Shown here in pieces: positions 1-8,072 of a stretch of DNA of 41,609 nt. This stretch comes from Streptomyces sp. MBT53. GTDB lineage: Bacteria; Actinomycetota; Actinomycetes; Streptomycetales; Streptomycetaceae. The notes beneath the pieces were generated by a model. That model had not been told where the DNA came from. It searched no databases and saw only the letters and a program-made list of their open reading frames with translations. The stretch covers positions 1 through 41,609 of the forward strand of contig NZ_JAEQAZ010000060.1 of the NCBI RefSeq assembly GCF_016654115.1, in the 5' to 3' direction. Position numbers and translations under genes: made by a program. Each line of letters starts with the position of its first letter. The stretch's first letter is position 1.

Positions 1-1978
1 GCCGAGGCCCTCCCGCCATCACGACCGGCACGGGCACCGGCCCCAACACCTCCGCATCCGTGGGCAGTTCGACAGCCGCGAGGAACTCCGCGACCGCCTC
101 CCCCACCCCCGCCACCGCAGCCATCCGCGACACCGGCGGAAACCCCAACTCCGCCCGCTCGGCAAGCTCCCGCACCGCATGCCCCACGGGATCCCATCGC
201 ACCAGCGCCTGCACAGGCCGCAAGGTGGGTTCGGCCACGACGACCACCGTCCCCCCAGCCCCCTGCGGCCGTACCAGCGAACTCGCCGCGATCCACCGCC
301 GCAACGCGTCCTCCCCGGCGCGCAGATCGGGCCGCCCGAGCATCGCCCAGCCGTCCAGCAGCAGAGCCGCCGCATACCCGCCCTCGGCGACCGGCTCGGC
401 TCCGGGCGTACTGACGACCAGTGCGGGAGTCCCCGGCACGGTGTCGAGCACCTGCTCCCGCCCGGACGTCCGCACCGGCACCGCCGGAAACGCCCGCCCC
501 AACTCCTCCGCGGTCCGCCGCGCCCCCACGACCTGGGCCCGCAACCGGAACCCCCCGCACTCGGGACAGTGCCAGGAGTTCTCCTCGACCCCGCACCACG
601 CGCACCGCAGCACGCCCGCGTCCTGCGCCTCCAACGGCCCGGCGCAGTGCCGACAGCGCGCCGCGGCACGGCACTGCGCGCACGCCATCCGCGGCACGTA
701 CCCCCGCCGGGGCACCTGCACCAGCACAGGCCCGTGCTTCAACCCCTCCCGCACCGCCTGCCAGGCGAGCGTCGGCAACCGGGCGGCCCGCGCGGCCTCG
801 TCCCGCGCGAGGTCCCCGTCCCCCACGGTCCGTACCAGCGGAGCGGCCACCCGCACCTGATCGCGCGAGGCGACCAACGGCCGCGCCCACCCGCTCTCCA
901 CCAGCTGCGCGGCCTCCACCGTGCAGCTCCAACTCCCCAACAGGAACCCGCACTTGTCGAGCGCGGCGCGCAGCAGCAGCACCTCCCGCGCATGCGGCTG
1001 CGGCGCGTGCAGCTCGCTGTGGCTGTCGTCCCCGTCGTCCCAGATCACGACGAGCCCCAGGTCCTGAACCGGCGCGAACATGGCGGCCCGGGTCCCGACG
1101 ACAGCCCGTACAGCCCCCCGTCGCACGGCCAGCCACTGCCGGTACCGCTTCTCCGGCCCGGCGTCCGCGGTGAGCAGCGCATGCCGCCCCTCACCCAGCA
1201 GAGCCGTCAACGCGGCGTCGACCCGCCCGGCGGCCCGCCCGTCCGGTACGACGACGAGCGCCCCGCGCCCGGAGGCGAGCGTAGCGGCGACGGCCCGCGC
1301 GATCTCGTCGCTCCATTCGGGCCCCGGCAAGGCGTTCCACACCGCGCGCGGCGCACCCCCCGAGGCCAGCGCCTCCAGAAACCCGGCCCCGCGCTCGTAC
1401 CGCCCCCAGGACCCCACACCCGGAACCCCCGGCGGCGGCAACGGCGCGGGCGACGGCTTCTGTTCGGCCCGCGCGCTGCGCGGCGGCACGGCCAGCTGCA
1501 GCACATCGGCGAGACTCCCCGCGTACCGGTCGGCGACGGCCCGTGCCAGCCCGAGCAGTTCCTCGCTCAGCACCGGCTCCGGCGAGACGACCTGCGCCAG
1601 CGCGGCGAGCGGCCCGGAGTAGTCGGACTCGGCGAGCCGCTCGACGAGGAACCCGTCGATGAGCCCCCCGCCTTCTCTCCGCCCGTCCCGCACCCGGTGC
1701 CGCCCGGCCCCGAACCGCACCCGCACCCGCACCCCGGGCTGCGCGTCGGCGTCGAGCTCGGCAGGCACGGCGTAGTCGAAGTACCGGTCGAGATGCAGCA
1801 CTCCCTTGTCGACCAGCACCCGCGCGACGGGCAGCTCCCCGGCCAGCGCGGCCCCCCGCCATGTCCGCGGCTTCGCCTTGGGCCCCTTCGCCTGCCGCAT
1901 ACTCTCCCGAATCAGCGCAAGCTGCTCGGGCGGCGCACCCTCCGCCCCGCCGTCCCGTTCCCCGTCCGCGCTGCTCAC
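1..1978 (-). CDS. priA: Primosomal protein N' (PriA), helicase motifs lost; 3' end outside window
   Basis: This is a PriA-family replication-restart protein that would recognise stalled forks and help reload the replicative helicase. It was read directly from the minus strand. A GTG start at 1978 opens a frame that stays open to the window edge (about 659 residues), so the last part of the C-terminus is missing. An N-terminal DNA-binding part (residues ~50-90, with LHLDRYFDYAVP) is recognisable. Four CxxC pairs (CAQC, CRHC, CAWC, CPEC, residues ~433-474) form the PriA zinc-binding insertion. The helicase core is degenerate: where a Walker A loop is expected (~215-225) the sequence reads LPGPEWSDE with no GKT/S, and the DEAD/DEEH position (~312) reads WDDGDD. 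Loss of helicase motifs is known for actinobacterial PriA, so this is a structural restart factor rather than an ATP-driven helicase. It is convergent with nothing in the window and lies 61 bp beyond the stop of the TetR gene on the same strand. Confidence 0.9.
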   Translation of the reverse strand, partial: MSSADGERDGGAEGAPPEQLALIRESMRQAKGPKAKPRTWRGAALAGELPVARVLVDKGVLHLDRYFDYAVPAELDADAQPGVRVRVRFGAGRHRVRDGRREGGGLIDGFLVERLAESDYSGPLAALAQVVSPEPVLSEELLGLARAVADRYAGSLADVLQLAVPPRSARAEQKPSPAPLPPPGVPGVGSWGRYERGAGFLEALASGGAPRAVWNALPGPEWSDEIARAVAATLASGRGALVVVPDGRAAGRVDAALTALLGEGRHALLTADAGPEKRYRQWLAVRRGAVRAVVGTRAAMFAPVQDLGLVVIWDDGDDSHSELHAPQPHAREVLLLRAALDKCGFLLGSWSCTVEAAQLVESGWARPLVASRDQVRVAAPLVRTVGDGDLARDEAARAARLPTLAWQAVREGLKHGPVLVQVPRRGYVPRMACAQCRAAARCRHCAGPLEAQDAGVLRCAWCGVEENSWHCPECGGFRLRAQVVGARRTAEELGRAFPAVPVRTSGREQVLDTVPGTPALVVSTPGAEPVAEGGYAAALLLDGWAMLGRPDLRAGEDALRRWIAASSLVRPQGAGGTVVVVAEPTLRPVQALVRWDPVGHAVRELAERAELGFPPVSRMAAVAGVGEAVAEFLAAVELPTDAEVLGPVPVPVVMAGGPR

Positions 1979-2039
1979 GCCTGCATTCTTACCAAACGCG
2001 ACTGACAACGGCCGCCGACCGCCGTCCACACCAGGCCGT

Positions 2040-2570
2040 CTAGACCTCGGCGAGAAGCCGCACGACGAGCCGCTCGGCGTAGGCCATGTCCTCGTCGGGA
2101 TCGCCGTCCCGGAAGCGTCCGCCCGCCTCCGAGGCGGCGAACCCGAGCATGAACGTCGACAGCAGCCGCTCGGTCCGCGGAATCCGCTCCTCCTGGAGAC
2201 CGGCGGCGCGCAGGGCGCCGTAGACCGCGTTGCGCGGCCCGACGGCCGCCGGGGTCACGGCCGGGCGCTGGAAGAGGAGCAGGAACAGGTCGGGGTGACG
2301 TCGGGCGGTGGCCCGCATGCTGTGGCCGAGCAGCCGCAGTTGCTCGCGCCAGTCGAGTCCGGGACCCGGCACCTCGATCTCCAGCAGCAGCCGCTCGACC
2401 AGGCCGTCGAGGAGTCCCTGTTTGTCGCCGACGTGCCGGTAGAGCGTCATCGGATTGACGTCGAGTTCCTGCGCGACGGCCCGCATGGTGACGGCCGGCA
2501 GTCCCTTCCGGGTCGCCAACTCCCATGTCACGTCGAGCACTTGATCACGACTGATCCGCCGTGGCGTCAC
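2040..2570 (-). CDS. TetR/AcrR-family transcriptional regulator
   Basis: This 176-residue TetR-type repressor has an N-terminal helix-turn-helix around residues 25-50 (TMRAVAQELDVNPMTLYRHV, the canonical TLYRHV recognition helix). Its C-terminal ligand domain resembles the TetR_C family and has no recognisable ligand signature. The start is GTG at 2570, preceded by a good Shine-Dalgarno (GGGAGGAT) about six bases upstream. It is transcribed divergently from the ABC exporter at 2639, with only 68 bp between the two starts. Those 68 bp carry two overlapping palindromes. The usual TetR arrangement would have this protein repress both itself and the exporter, with an exported small molecule as inducer. 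That role is inferred from position and the inducer is unknown. Confidence 0.9.
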   Translation of the reverse strand: MTPRRISRDQVLDVTWELATRKGLPAVTMRAVAQELDVNPMTLYRHVGDKQGLLDGLVERLLLEIEVPGPGLDWREQLRLLGHSMRATARRHPDLFLLLFQRPAVTPAAVGPRNAVYGALRAAGLQEERIPRTERLLSTFMLGFAASEAGGRFRDGDPDEDMAYAERLVVRLLAEV

Positions 2571-2590
2571 TTGACATCCTCCCTCGAAGC

Positions 2591-2622
2591 TACGTATACA
2601 CAGTATACGTATACGTTGTATA
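2591..2622. promoter_or_regulatory. Tandem overlapping palindromic operators between TetR gene and ABC exporter
   Basis: Positions 2591-2611 form a perfect inverted repeat, TACGTATAC-ACA-GTATACGTA (9-bp arms, 3-bp spacer). A second repeat of the same design, TATAC-GTT-GTATA, spans 2610-2622, and its centre is 15 bp from the first. The stretch is strikingly AT-rich for this genome, and its TATAC-like hexamers could also serve as -10 elements. It is the likely binding site of the adjacent TetR protein, inferred from position and symmetry. Confidence 0.75.
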
Positions 2623-2638
2623 TATCGAGGGAGTGACC

Positions 2639-3553
2639 ATGCTGACCGTCAGCGGCCTGCGCAAACGGTGGGGTCCCGTCCAGGCCCTGGACGGCTTCGA
2701 CCTGGATATCGAGCCCGGCGAGATCTGCGGCCTGATCGGCCACAACGGCGCGGGCAAGACGACCTTCGCCCGCGTCGTTGCCGGCCTGGAACGCCCCGAC
2801 GCGGGCTCGGTCCTCGTAGCGGGAACAGACCTCGCCACGGCCCCACGCGCCGCCCGAAGTCTGATCGGCCTGGCACCCCAGGAGTTGGCCCTCTACCCCA
2901 CCGCGACCCTGCGCCAGAACCTCCGCCTCTACGGCGGCCTGGCCGGCCTGCGCCGGACCGAACTCCGCGCCGAACTGGCCGCCGTAGCAGAGGAGTTGGC
3001 CCTCACCGACGTACTCGACCGACCGATCGCGACGCTCTCCGGCGGCCAGCAGCGCCGCGCCCAGGCGGCCACGGTCCTGCTGCCCCGCCCCCGCGTGCTG
3101 CTCCTCGACGAACCCACCGTCGGCGCCGACCCCACCACCCGCGAAGCGCTGCTACGACTCGTCAGGACCCGCGCCGACGAAGGCGCCGCCATCTGCTACA
3201 CCACGCACTACCTACCGGAGTTGGAGCAGCTCGGCGCCACGCTCGCGGTCGCCGCGGCCGGCCGGGTGATCGCCCGCGGCGACCGCGCCGACCTCCTGGA
3301 CGGCCTGCCCGGCGAGGTGACGGTGACCTTCACCGGCCCCGTACCCGAACACCTCGCCCAGACCTCAACCACCCCTGGGGAACTGCGTTTCAGCACCACG
3401 GACCCGGCCCGGTCCCTGGCCCGTCTCCTCCGCGACCTCGGCCCCGACACCACCCGGGTCCGCTCGGCCGCGGTCCGCGAACCCTCCCTCGACGACCTCT
3501 ACCGAAGCCTGGCCGCCGACCGACTCCCCACGGAGACCCACCATGCGGCCTGA
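2639..3553 (+). CDS. ABC transporter ATP-binding protein (ABC-2 exporter type)
   Basis: This 304-residue nucleotide-binding subunit of an ABC-2 exporter energises the permease encoded next to it. Walker A is GHNGAGKTT (residues ~34-42). The signature LSGGQQRRAQ lies near residue 140, Walker B plus the catalytic Glu is VLLLDEPTVGADP, and the H-loop is TTHYLPE. The C-terminal ~90 residues resemble the regulatory extension of drug and antibiotic exporters (DrrA/CcmA group). The start chosen is ATG 2639, directly after GAGGGAG. The frame is open further upstream, but that stretch is the operator region. Its stop overlaps the start of the permease by 11 bases, so the two are probably translationally coupled. 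Export of a small molecule sensed by the TetR protein is the likely role; the substrate is unknown. Confidence 0.93.
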   Translation: MLTVSGLRKRWGPVQALDGFDLDIEPGEICGLIGHNGAGKTTFARVVAGLERPDAGSVLVAGTDLATAPRAARSLIGLAPQELALYPTATLRQNLRLYGGLAGLRRTELRAELAAVAEELALTDVLDRPIATLSGGQQRRAQAATVLLPRPRVLLLDEPTVGADPTTREALLRLVRTRADEGAAICYTTHYLPELEQLGATLAVAAAGRVIARGDRADLLDGLPGEVTVTFTGPVPEHLAQTSTTPGELRFSTTDPARSLARLLRDLGPDTTRVRSAAVREPSLDDLYRSLAADRLPTETHHAA

Positions 3554-4295
3554 ACCCGCCCCGACCACGGCCCGCCGCACCTGGGCCATGACCCGCCACA
3601 CCCTCGTCCTGCTGGTCCGCGACCCGGGAACCCCGCTCGCCTACACGGTCATGTCCCTGGTCCTCCTGAGCGTGCTCCACCCGGTGTACGACCGCCTGGC
3701 CACCCCCGGCACACCGGGCGTCGTACAGGCCGCTCCCGGCATCGCGGTGATGTTCACCCTGCTCGCCCTGGACGTGGCCGGCCAACTCCTGCTCTCCGAA
3801 CGCACCTGGCGCACCTGGGACCGCCTGCGCTCAAGCCCTGCGACCCCCACGACGATCCTGACCGGCAAGGCCCTGCCGCCGCTGGCGCTGTTCCTCGCCC
3901 AACAGGCCGTGCTCTTCCTCTTCGCGACCGCGACCTTCGGCTTCCCTCTCACCGCCGGCACCTGGCGCCTGCCGCTGCTGGCCCTCCTCTGGGCGGCCTG
4001 CGTGACCGCCTGCGGCCTCGCGCTCGGCGTCCACGCCCGCAGCCAGGGCCAGTTGGCCGCCGCCTCCGACATCGGCGCCCTCACGATCACCTGCCTCAGC
4101 GGCTGCCTGGTCCCCCTCACGGTCCTCCCCCACTGGGTCTCCACGGTGGCCCCGGCAACCCCGGGCTACTGGGCCCTCCACGGTTTCCAGGCCGCGGTCA
4201 CCGGCGACTCCCGGGCCTACGCACACGCGGCAGCGGTGATCGCGGCGATCACGACGGCAGCCCTTTTGGTGGCCGTCCGGGGGACCCGGCGCTGA
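3543..4295 (+). CDS. ABC-2 type transporter permease
   Basis: This 250-residue integral membrane protein should form the transmembrane part of the exporter with the ATPase at 2639. About six hydrophobic segments are visible (roughly residues 28-45, 65-85, 110-130, 140-160, 170-195 and 225-243). The cytosolic stretch RTWRTWDRLRSSPATP is the amphipathic coupling motif typical of ABC-2 permeases. It begins at ATG 3543, inside the last codons of the ATPase gene, and ends just before a bidirectional hairpin shared with metK. Proteins of this class often work as homodimers with dimeric ATPases. The substrate cannot be read from the sequence. Confidence 0.9.
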   Translation: MRPEPAPTTARRTWAMTRHTLVLLVRDPGTPLAYTVMSLVLLSVLHPVYDRLATPGTPGVVQAAPGIAVMFTLLALDVAGQLLLSERTWRTWDRLRSSPATPTTILTGKALPPLALFLAQQAVLFLFATATFGFPLTAGTWRLPLLALLWAACVTACGLALGVHARSQGQLAAASDIGALTITCLSGCLVPLTVLPHWVSTVAPATPGYWALHGFQAAVTGDSRAYAHAAAVIAAITTAALLVAVRGTRR

Positions 4296-4317
4296 CCCCG
4301 TCGTCGGGAAACGCCGA

Positions 4318-4345
4318 GGCCCGGCTCCCCAAAGGAAACCGGGCC
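4318..4345. terminator. Bidirectional terminator hairpin between the ABC permease gene and metK
   Basis: A perfect 7-bp stem GGCCCGG / CCGGGCC (4318-4324 with 4339-4345) encloses a 14-base loop between two convergent genes, 23 bp after the permease stop and 20 bp beyond the metK stop. There is no U tract, as is usual for Streptomyces terminators. Confidence 0.6.
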
Positions 4346-4364
4346 CCGCAACAGCCATCGGGAA

Positions 4365-5588
4365 CTACAGCCCCGCAGCCTTCCGCAGCGCGTCCACGCG
4401 GTCCGTGCGCTCCCACGTGAAGTCGGGGATCTCGCGGCCGAAGTGGCCGTACGCGGCGGTCTGGGCGTAGATCGGGCGGAGCAGGTCGAGGTCGCGGATG
4501 ATGGCGGCCGGGCGGAGGTCGAAGACCTCGTCGATCGCCTTCTCGATGCGGTCGGTCTCGACCTTGGCGGTGCCGAAGGTCTCGACGAAGAGGCCCACGG
4601 GCTCGGCCTTGCCGATCGCGTACGCGACCTGGACCTCGCAGCGCGAGGCGAGGCCCGCGGCGACGACGTTCTTCGCGACCCAGCGCATCGCGTACGCGGC
4701 GGAGCGGTCGACCTTGGACGGGTCCTTGCCGGAGAAGGCACCGCCGCCGTGGCGGGCCATGCCGCCGTACGTGTCGATGATGATCTTGCGACCGGTCAGG
4801 CCGGCGTCGCCCATCGGGCCGCCGATCTCGAAGCGGCCGGTGGGGTTCACGAGCAGGCGGTAGCCGTCGGTGTCGAGCTTGATGCCCTCGTCCAGGAGCG
4901 CCTTCAGCTCGGCCTCGACCACGAACTCGCGGATGTCGGGGGCGAGCAGCGACTCCAGGTCGATGTCGGAGGCGTGCTGCGAGGAGACGACTACCGTGTC
5001 GAGGCGGACGGCCTTGTCGCCGTCGTACTCGATGGTGACCTGGGTCTTGCCGTCGGGGCGCAGGTACGGGATGGTCCCGTTCTTGCGGACCTCCGAGAGG
5101 CGCTTGGCGAGGCGGTGCGCCAGGAAGATCGGGAGCGGCATCAGCGTCGGCGTCTCGTCCGTCGCGTAGCCGAACATCAGGCCCTGGTCGCCCGCGCCCT
5201 GCTTGTCGAGCTCGTCCCCTTCTCCACCTGCGGCGGCACCCTCGACACGGTTCTCGTACGCCGTGTCGACACCCTGCGCGATGTCCGGGGACTGCGCGCC
5301 GATGGACACCGAGACACCGCAGGAGGCGCCGTCGAAGCCCTTCTTGGAGGAGTCGTAGCCGATCTCCAGGATCTTGTCGCGGACGAGCTGCGCGATGGGC
5401 GCGTAGGTCTTGGTGGTGACCTCACCGGCCACGTGCACCAGGCCGGTCGTGATCAGCGTCTCGACGGCGACCCGGGAGGTCGGGTCCTCCCGCAGAAGCG
5501 CATCGAGAATGGTGTCGCTGATCTGGTCAGCGATCTTGTCGGGGTGACCTTCGGTCACGGACTCCGAGGTGAAAAGACGACGGGACAC
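4365..5588 (-). CDS. metK: S-adenosylmethionine synthetase
   Basis: MetK makes S-adenosylmethionine from methionine and ATP in the cytoplasm and supplies the cell's methyl donor. In Streptomyces SAM level is also linked to antibiotic production. The 407-residue protein begins SRRLFTSESVTEGHPDKIAD, the family's N-terminal signature. It carries GAGDQGLMFGYATDE, GGGAFSGKDPSKVDRS and C-terminal GHFGRE motifs, which contain the ATP-, Mg2+- and K+-binding residues. The frame is open far upstream, but the start is set at GTG 5588 by the N-terminal homology and the GGGAG ribosome-binding site just before it. The 239-bp gap to coaBC (5589-5827) should hold the metK promoter. I could not fold it into a known SAM riboswitch class. 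Confidence 0.97.
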   Translation of the reverse strand: MSRRLFTSESVTEGHPDKIADQISDTILDALLREDPTSRVAVETLITTGLVHVAGEVTTKTYAPIAQLVRDKILEIGYDSSKKGFDGASCGVSVSIGAQSPDIAQGVDTAYENRVEGAAAGGEGDELDKQGAGDQGLMFGYATDETPTLMPLPIFLAHRLAKRLSEVRKNGTIPYLRPDGKTQVTIEYDGDKAVRLDTVVVSSQHASDIDLESLLAPDIREFVVEAELKALLDEGIKLDTDGYRLLVNPTGRFEIGGPMGDAGLTGRKIIIDTYGGMARHGGGAFSGKDPSKVDRSAAYAMRWVAKNVVAAGLASRCEVQVAYAIGKAEPVGLFVETFGTAKVETDRIEKAIDEVFDLRPAAIIRDLDLLRPIYAQTAAYGHFGREIPDFTWERTDRVDALRKAAGL

Positions 5589-5827
5589 AACGCTCCCTGA
5601 GGTTGCAGCGGCTGCTGGCTGATCATTGGCGGACGGGACGGGAGCTGCGCCCGACGTCGTCCGAGAACAGTTTATCGGTCGCGGTCGACAGACGGTCCCC
5701 CTGTCTCGACTCTCGGGAAGCGCTGTGACCTGCGGCACGCGCATTTTGCCGAATGCCGAGTGCCGTTGGCCAGAGTCGCCACGCACGAATGTCAGGTTTC
5801 GGCGAACTGTCAGACGGCTGAAACAAA

Positions 5828-7030
5828 TCAGGAGAGACGGTGTGCGACCAGGTCCCACACGGTCTCGGCCAGGGCTTCCTTGGGACCGTACGGCACCGCG
5901 GTCTCGCTGCCGTCGGCACCCAGCACGACCGCCTCGTTCTCCTCGGAACCGAAGGTCTTGCGCTCCCCCACCTCGTTCACCACCAGCAAATCGCAGCCCT
6001 TGCGCACCAGTTTGGTACGTCCGTTGGCGAGGACGTCGTCCGTCTCGGCGGCGAACCCGACGACCACCTGTCCCGGTCGGGCCCGGTCGGCGGAGATCTC
6101 CGCGAGGATGTCCGGATTTCGCACCAGGACGACGGGCTCGGGGTCCTTGTCGTCCTTCTTCTTGATCTTCCCGGTCGCGTACTCGGCGGGCCGGAAGTCG
6201 GCGACCGCTGCGGCCATGACGACCGCGTCCGCGTCCGCGGCGGCCTTCAGCACCGCCTCCCGCAGCTGTACGGCGGTCCCGACCTGGACGACGTCGACGC
6301 CGGCCGGGTCCGGCAGTCCCGTGTTCGCCGCGAGCAGGGTGACCCGGGCGCCCCGGGCGGCGGCGGTGCGGGCGAGGGCGTAGCCCTGCTTGCCGGAGGA
6401 GCGGTTGCCGAGGAAGCGGACGGGGTCGAGGGGCTCGCGGGTGCCGCCGGCGCTGACGACGACGTGCCGGCCCTTGAGGTCGGGTTCGGTGACGCCCCGC
6501 GCGAGCACTCGGCGGCAGACCTCGAAGATCTCGGTGGGGTCGGGCAGCCGGCCCTTGCCGGTGTCGACGCCGGTGAGCCGGCCGACGGCCGGTTCGATGA
6601 CGACGGCGCCTCGGCGGCGCAGTGTCGCCACGTTCTCCTGGGTGGCCGGGTGTTCCCACATCTCCGTGTGCATCGCGGGCGCGAAGACGACCGGACAGCG
6701 GGCGGTGAGGAGGGTGTTGGTGAGGAGGTCGTCGGCCAGGCCGTGGGCCGCCTTCGCGAGCATGTCCGCCGTGGCGGGGGCTACGACCACCAGGTCGGCG
6801 CTCTGGCCGATGCGCACGTGCGGGACCTCGTGGACGTCGTCCCACACCTCGGTGGAGACGGGGTGCCCGGAGAGCGCGGACCAGGTGGCGGCGCCGACGA
6901 AGTGCAGGGCGGAGGCGGTCGGGACGACCCGGACGTCATGCCCGGACTCCGTCAGTCTGCGCAGCAGCTCGCACGCCTTGTACGCGGCGATACCACCACT
7001 GACTCCCAGAACGACCTTGGGCTTGTCCAC
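5828..7030 (-). CDS. coaBC: Bifunctional phosphopantothenoylcysteine decarboxylase / phosphopantothenate-cysteine ligase
   Basis: CoaBC catalyses two consecutive steps of coenzyme A synthesis: CTP-dependent ligation of cysteine to 4'-phosphopantothenate, then FMN-dependent decarboxylation to phosphopantetheine. The N-terminal CoaC flavoprotein domain (residues ~1-185) starts DKPKVVLGVSGGIAAYKACE and contains APAMHTEMW. The Asn usual in the family's PxMNxxMW motif is His here. The C-terminal CoaB domain starts near 190 (HVVVSAGGTREPLDPVRFLG) and contains the dimerisation and CTP segment NRSSGKQGYA. I chose GTG 7030 (400 residues) because GGGGAGA sits immediately upstream. GTG 7051, seven codons earlier, is the alternative. 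Downstream of rpoZ on the same strand but separated by a strong terminator-like hairpin, so it may have its own promoter. Confidence 0.96.
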   Translation of the reverse strand: MDKPKVVLGVSGGIAAYKACELLRRLTESGHDVRVVPTASALHFVGAATWSALSGHPVSTEVWDDVHEVPHVRIGQSADLVVVAPATADMLAKAAHGLADDLLTNTLLTARCPVVFAPAMHTEMWEHPATQENVATLRRRGAVVIEPAVGRLTGVDTGKGRLPDPTEIFEVCRRVLARGVTEPDLKGRHVVVSAGGTREPLDPVRFLGNRSSGKQGYALARTAAARGARVTLLAANTGLPDPAGVDVVQVGTAVQLREAVLKAAADADAVVMAAAVADFRPAEYATGKIKKKDDKDPEPVVLVRNPDILAEISADRARPGQVVVGFAAETDDVLANGRTKLVRKGCDLLVVNEVGERKTFGSEENEAVVLGADGSETAVPYGPKEALAETVWDLVAHRLS

Positions 7031-7084
7031 GTCTCTCCCCGAGTTCGGCACCGTGCGACCCGTACGACTCCATGCTGCGTCACA

Positions 7085-7102
7085 GCGGGGGACGACCCCC
7101 GC
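7085..7102. terminator. Secondary hairpin in the rpoZ-coaBC gap
   Basis: A short perfect stem GCGGGGG / CCCCCGC (7085-7091 with 7096-7102, 4-base loop) lies 14 bp beyond the main rpoZ hairpin. It may back up termination; this is inferred from structure only. Confidence 0.4.
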
Positions 7103-7115
7103 ACCCCCGAGCAGA

Positions 7116-7148
7116 CCACAGGCCCGACAGTCGCTGCCGGGCCTGTGG
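7116..7148 (-). terminator. Terminator hairpin downstream of rpoZ
   Basis: A perfect 11-bp stem CCACAGGCCCG / CGGGCCTGTGG (7116-7126 with 7138-7148) has an 11-base loop and lies 17 bp past the rpoZ stop. It is followed on the minus strand by a second GC-rich hairpin rather than a U run. Confidence 0.65.
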
Positions 7149-7164
7149 ACAAAGCTGCTGCGAC

Positions 7165-7437
7165 TCAGGTCGCGGGGCCCTCGACGGCCTCGGAGGTGAG
7201 CAGACCCGCGTTGATCTCGCGCAGGGCGATGGAGAGCGGCTTCTCGTGGACGTGGGTGTCGACGAGCGGACCGACGTACTCCAGCAGGCCCTCGCCGAGC
7301 TGCGAGTAGTACGCGTTGATCTGACGGGCACGCTTGGCGGCGTAGATCACGAGGCTGTACTTCGAGTCGGTGGCCTCGAGGAGCTCGTCGATCGGAGGGT
7401 TGATGATGCCCTCGGGAGCGGTGATGGAAGAGGACAC
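7165..7437 (-). CDS. rpoZ: RNA polymerase omega subunit
   Basis: This 90-residue omega subunit helps assemble and stabilise RNA polymerase by chaperoning beta'. The sequence SSSITAPEGIINPPIDELLE then SKYSLVIYAAKRARQIN is the characteristic actinobacterial omega N-terminus and core. The start is GTG 7437, preceded by GGAAGG. The frame continues 16 codons further upstream, but those residues do not belong to the family. It lies 40 bp after gmk on the same strand, a pairing (gmk-rpoZ) found in many bacteria. Transcription probably ends at the hairpin at 7116-7148, which separates it from coaBC. Confidence 0.97.
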   Translation of the reverse strand: MSSSITAPEGIINPPIDELLEATDSKYSLVIYAAKRARQINAYYSQLGEGLLEYVGPLVDTHVHEKPLSIALREINAGLLTSEAVEGPAT

Positions 7438-7477
7438 GCTCTGCCTTCCGAAAGATGGGATGAGATCGGAAAAACGA

Positions 7478-8035
7478 TCACACAACTTCCATCAAGGCTA
7501 GCAGCTCGCGCGCTACGTCCTCGACGGAGGTGTTGACCAGGGTCGCGTCGAACTCGGGTTCCGCCGCCAGTTCGATCTTCGCCGCGTCCAGGCGGCGCTC
7601 GATCACCTCGGGCGGTTCGGTGCCCCGTCCGGTGAGCCTGCGCACCAGCTCCTCCCAGGAGGGAGGAGCGAGGAACACCGAGTGGGCCTCGGACATGGAG
7701 TCGCGGACCTGCCGGGCGCCCTGGAGGTCGATCTCCAGCAGCACCGGCACACCGGACTCCAGGTGCTCCAGCACGGCCGTACGCGGTGTGCCGTAGCGGT
7801 TGCCGGCGAACTCCGCCCACTCCAGCAGCTCGCCGTTGGCGATCAGCTTGTCCATCTCATCGTCACTGACGAAGAAGTAGTGGACCCCGTGCTTCTCACC
7901 GGGGCGGGGCTTGCGGGTCGTCGCCGACACCGAGAGCCAGACCTCGGGGTGTTCCTTGCGCATATGGGCGACGACCGTGCTCTTGCCGACCCCTGAGGGG
8001 CCGGAGAGCACGGTCAGCCGCGGACGTTCACTCAT
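7478..8035 (-). CDS. gmk: Guanylate kinase
   Basis: Gmk phosphorylates GMP to GDP with ATP and links purine salvage and synthesis to GTP and (p)ppGpp pools. The 185-residue protein has the P-loop GPSGVGKST at residues ~11-19. The GMP-binding segment follows (SVSATTRKPRPGEKHGVHY, then EWAEFAGNRYGTP), and the lid region is RLTGRGTEPPEVIERRL. The start is ATG 8035. A frame extending another 60 codons upstream crosses sihF in the wrong frame and is not used. The gene follows sihF by 37 bp and precedes rpoZ by 40 bp. A small hairpin between sihF and gmk may adjust their relative expression. Confidence 0.97.
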   Translation of the reverse strand: MSERPRLTVLSGPSGVGKSTVVAHMRKEHPEVWLSVSATTRKPRPGEKHGVHYFFVSDDEMDKLIANGELLEWAEFAGNRYGTPRTAVLEHLESGVPVLLEIDLQGARQVRDSMSEAHSVFLAPPSWEELVRRLTGRGTEPPEVIERRLDAAKIELAAEPEFDATLVNTSVEDVARELLALMEVV

Positions 8036-8054
8036 GCAGCGATTATTCCAGCAA

Positions 8055-8071
8055 TCCCGGGGTGCCCGGGA
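8055..8071 (-). terminator. Hairpin between sihF and gmk
   Basis: A perfect 7-bp stem TCCCGGG / CCCGGGA with a 3-base loop fills the short gap right after the sihF stop. It could be a partial terminator or an mRNA-stabilising end for the very abundant sIHF message. Confidence 0.45.
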
Positions 8072-8072
8072 C

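Noticed and set aside
60..2005. Several plus-strand open frames across priA
   Set aside because: They are shadows of priA. The minus-strand frame from GTG 1978 encodes the recognisable PriA zinc motifs and N-terminal domain.
5589..5827. Possible SAM riboswitch ahead of metK
   Set aside because: I could not assemble the conserved core of any SAM riboswitch class in these 239 bp. A covariance-model search would settle it.
4365..6845. One long minus-strand frame joining metK to sequence inside coaBC
   Set aside because: The upstream part reads coaBC in the wrong frame, giving Arg/Pro/Gly-rich sequence. The metK start is fixed by homology and a ribosome-binding site at 5588.
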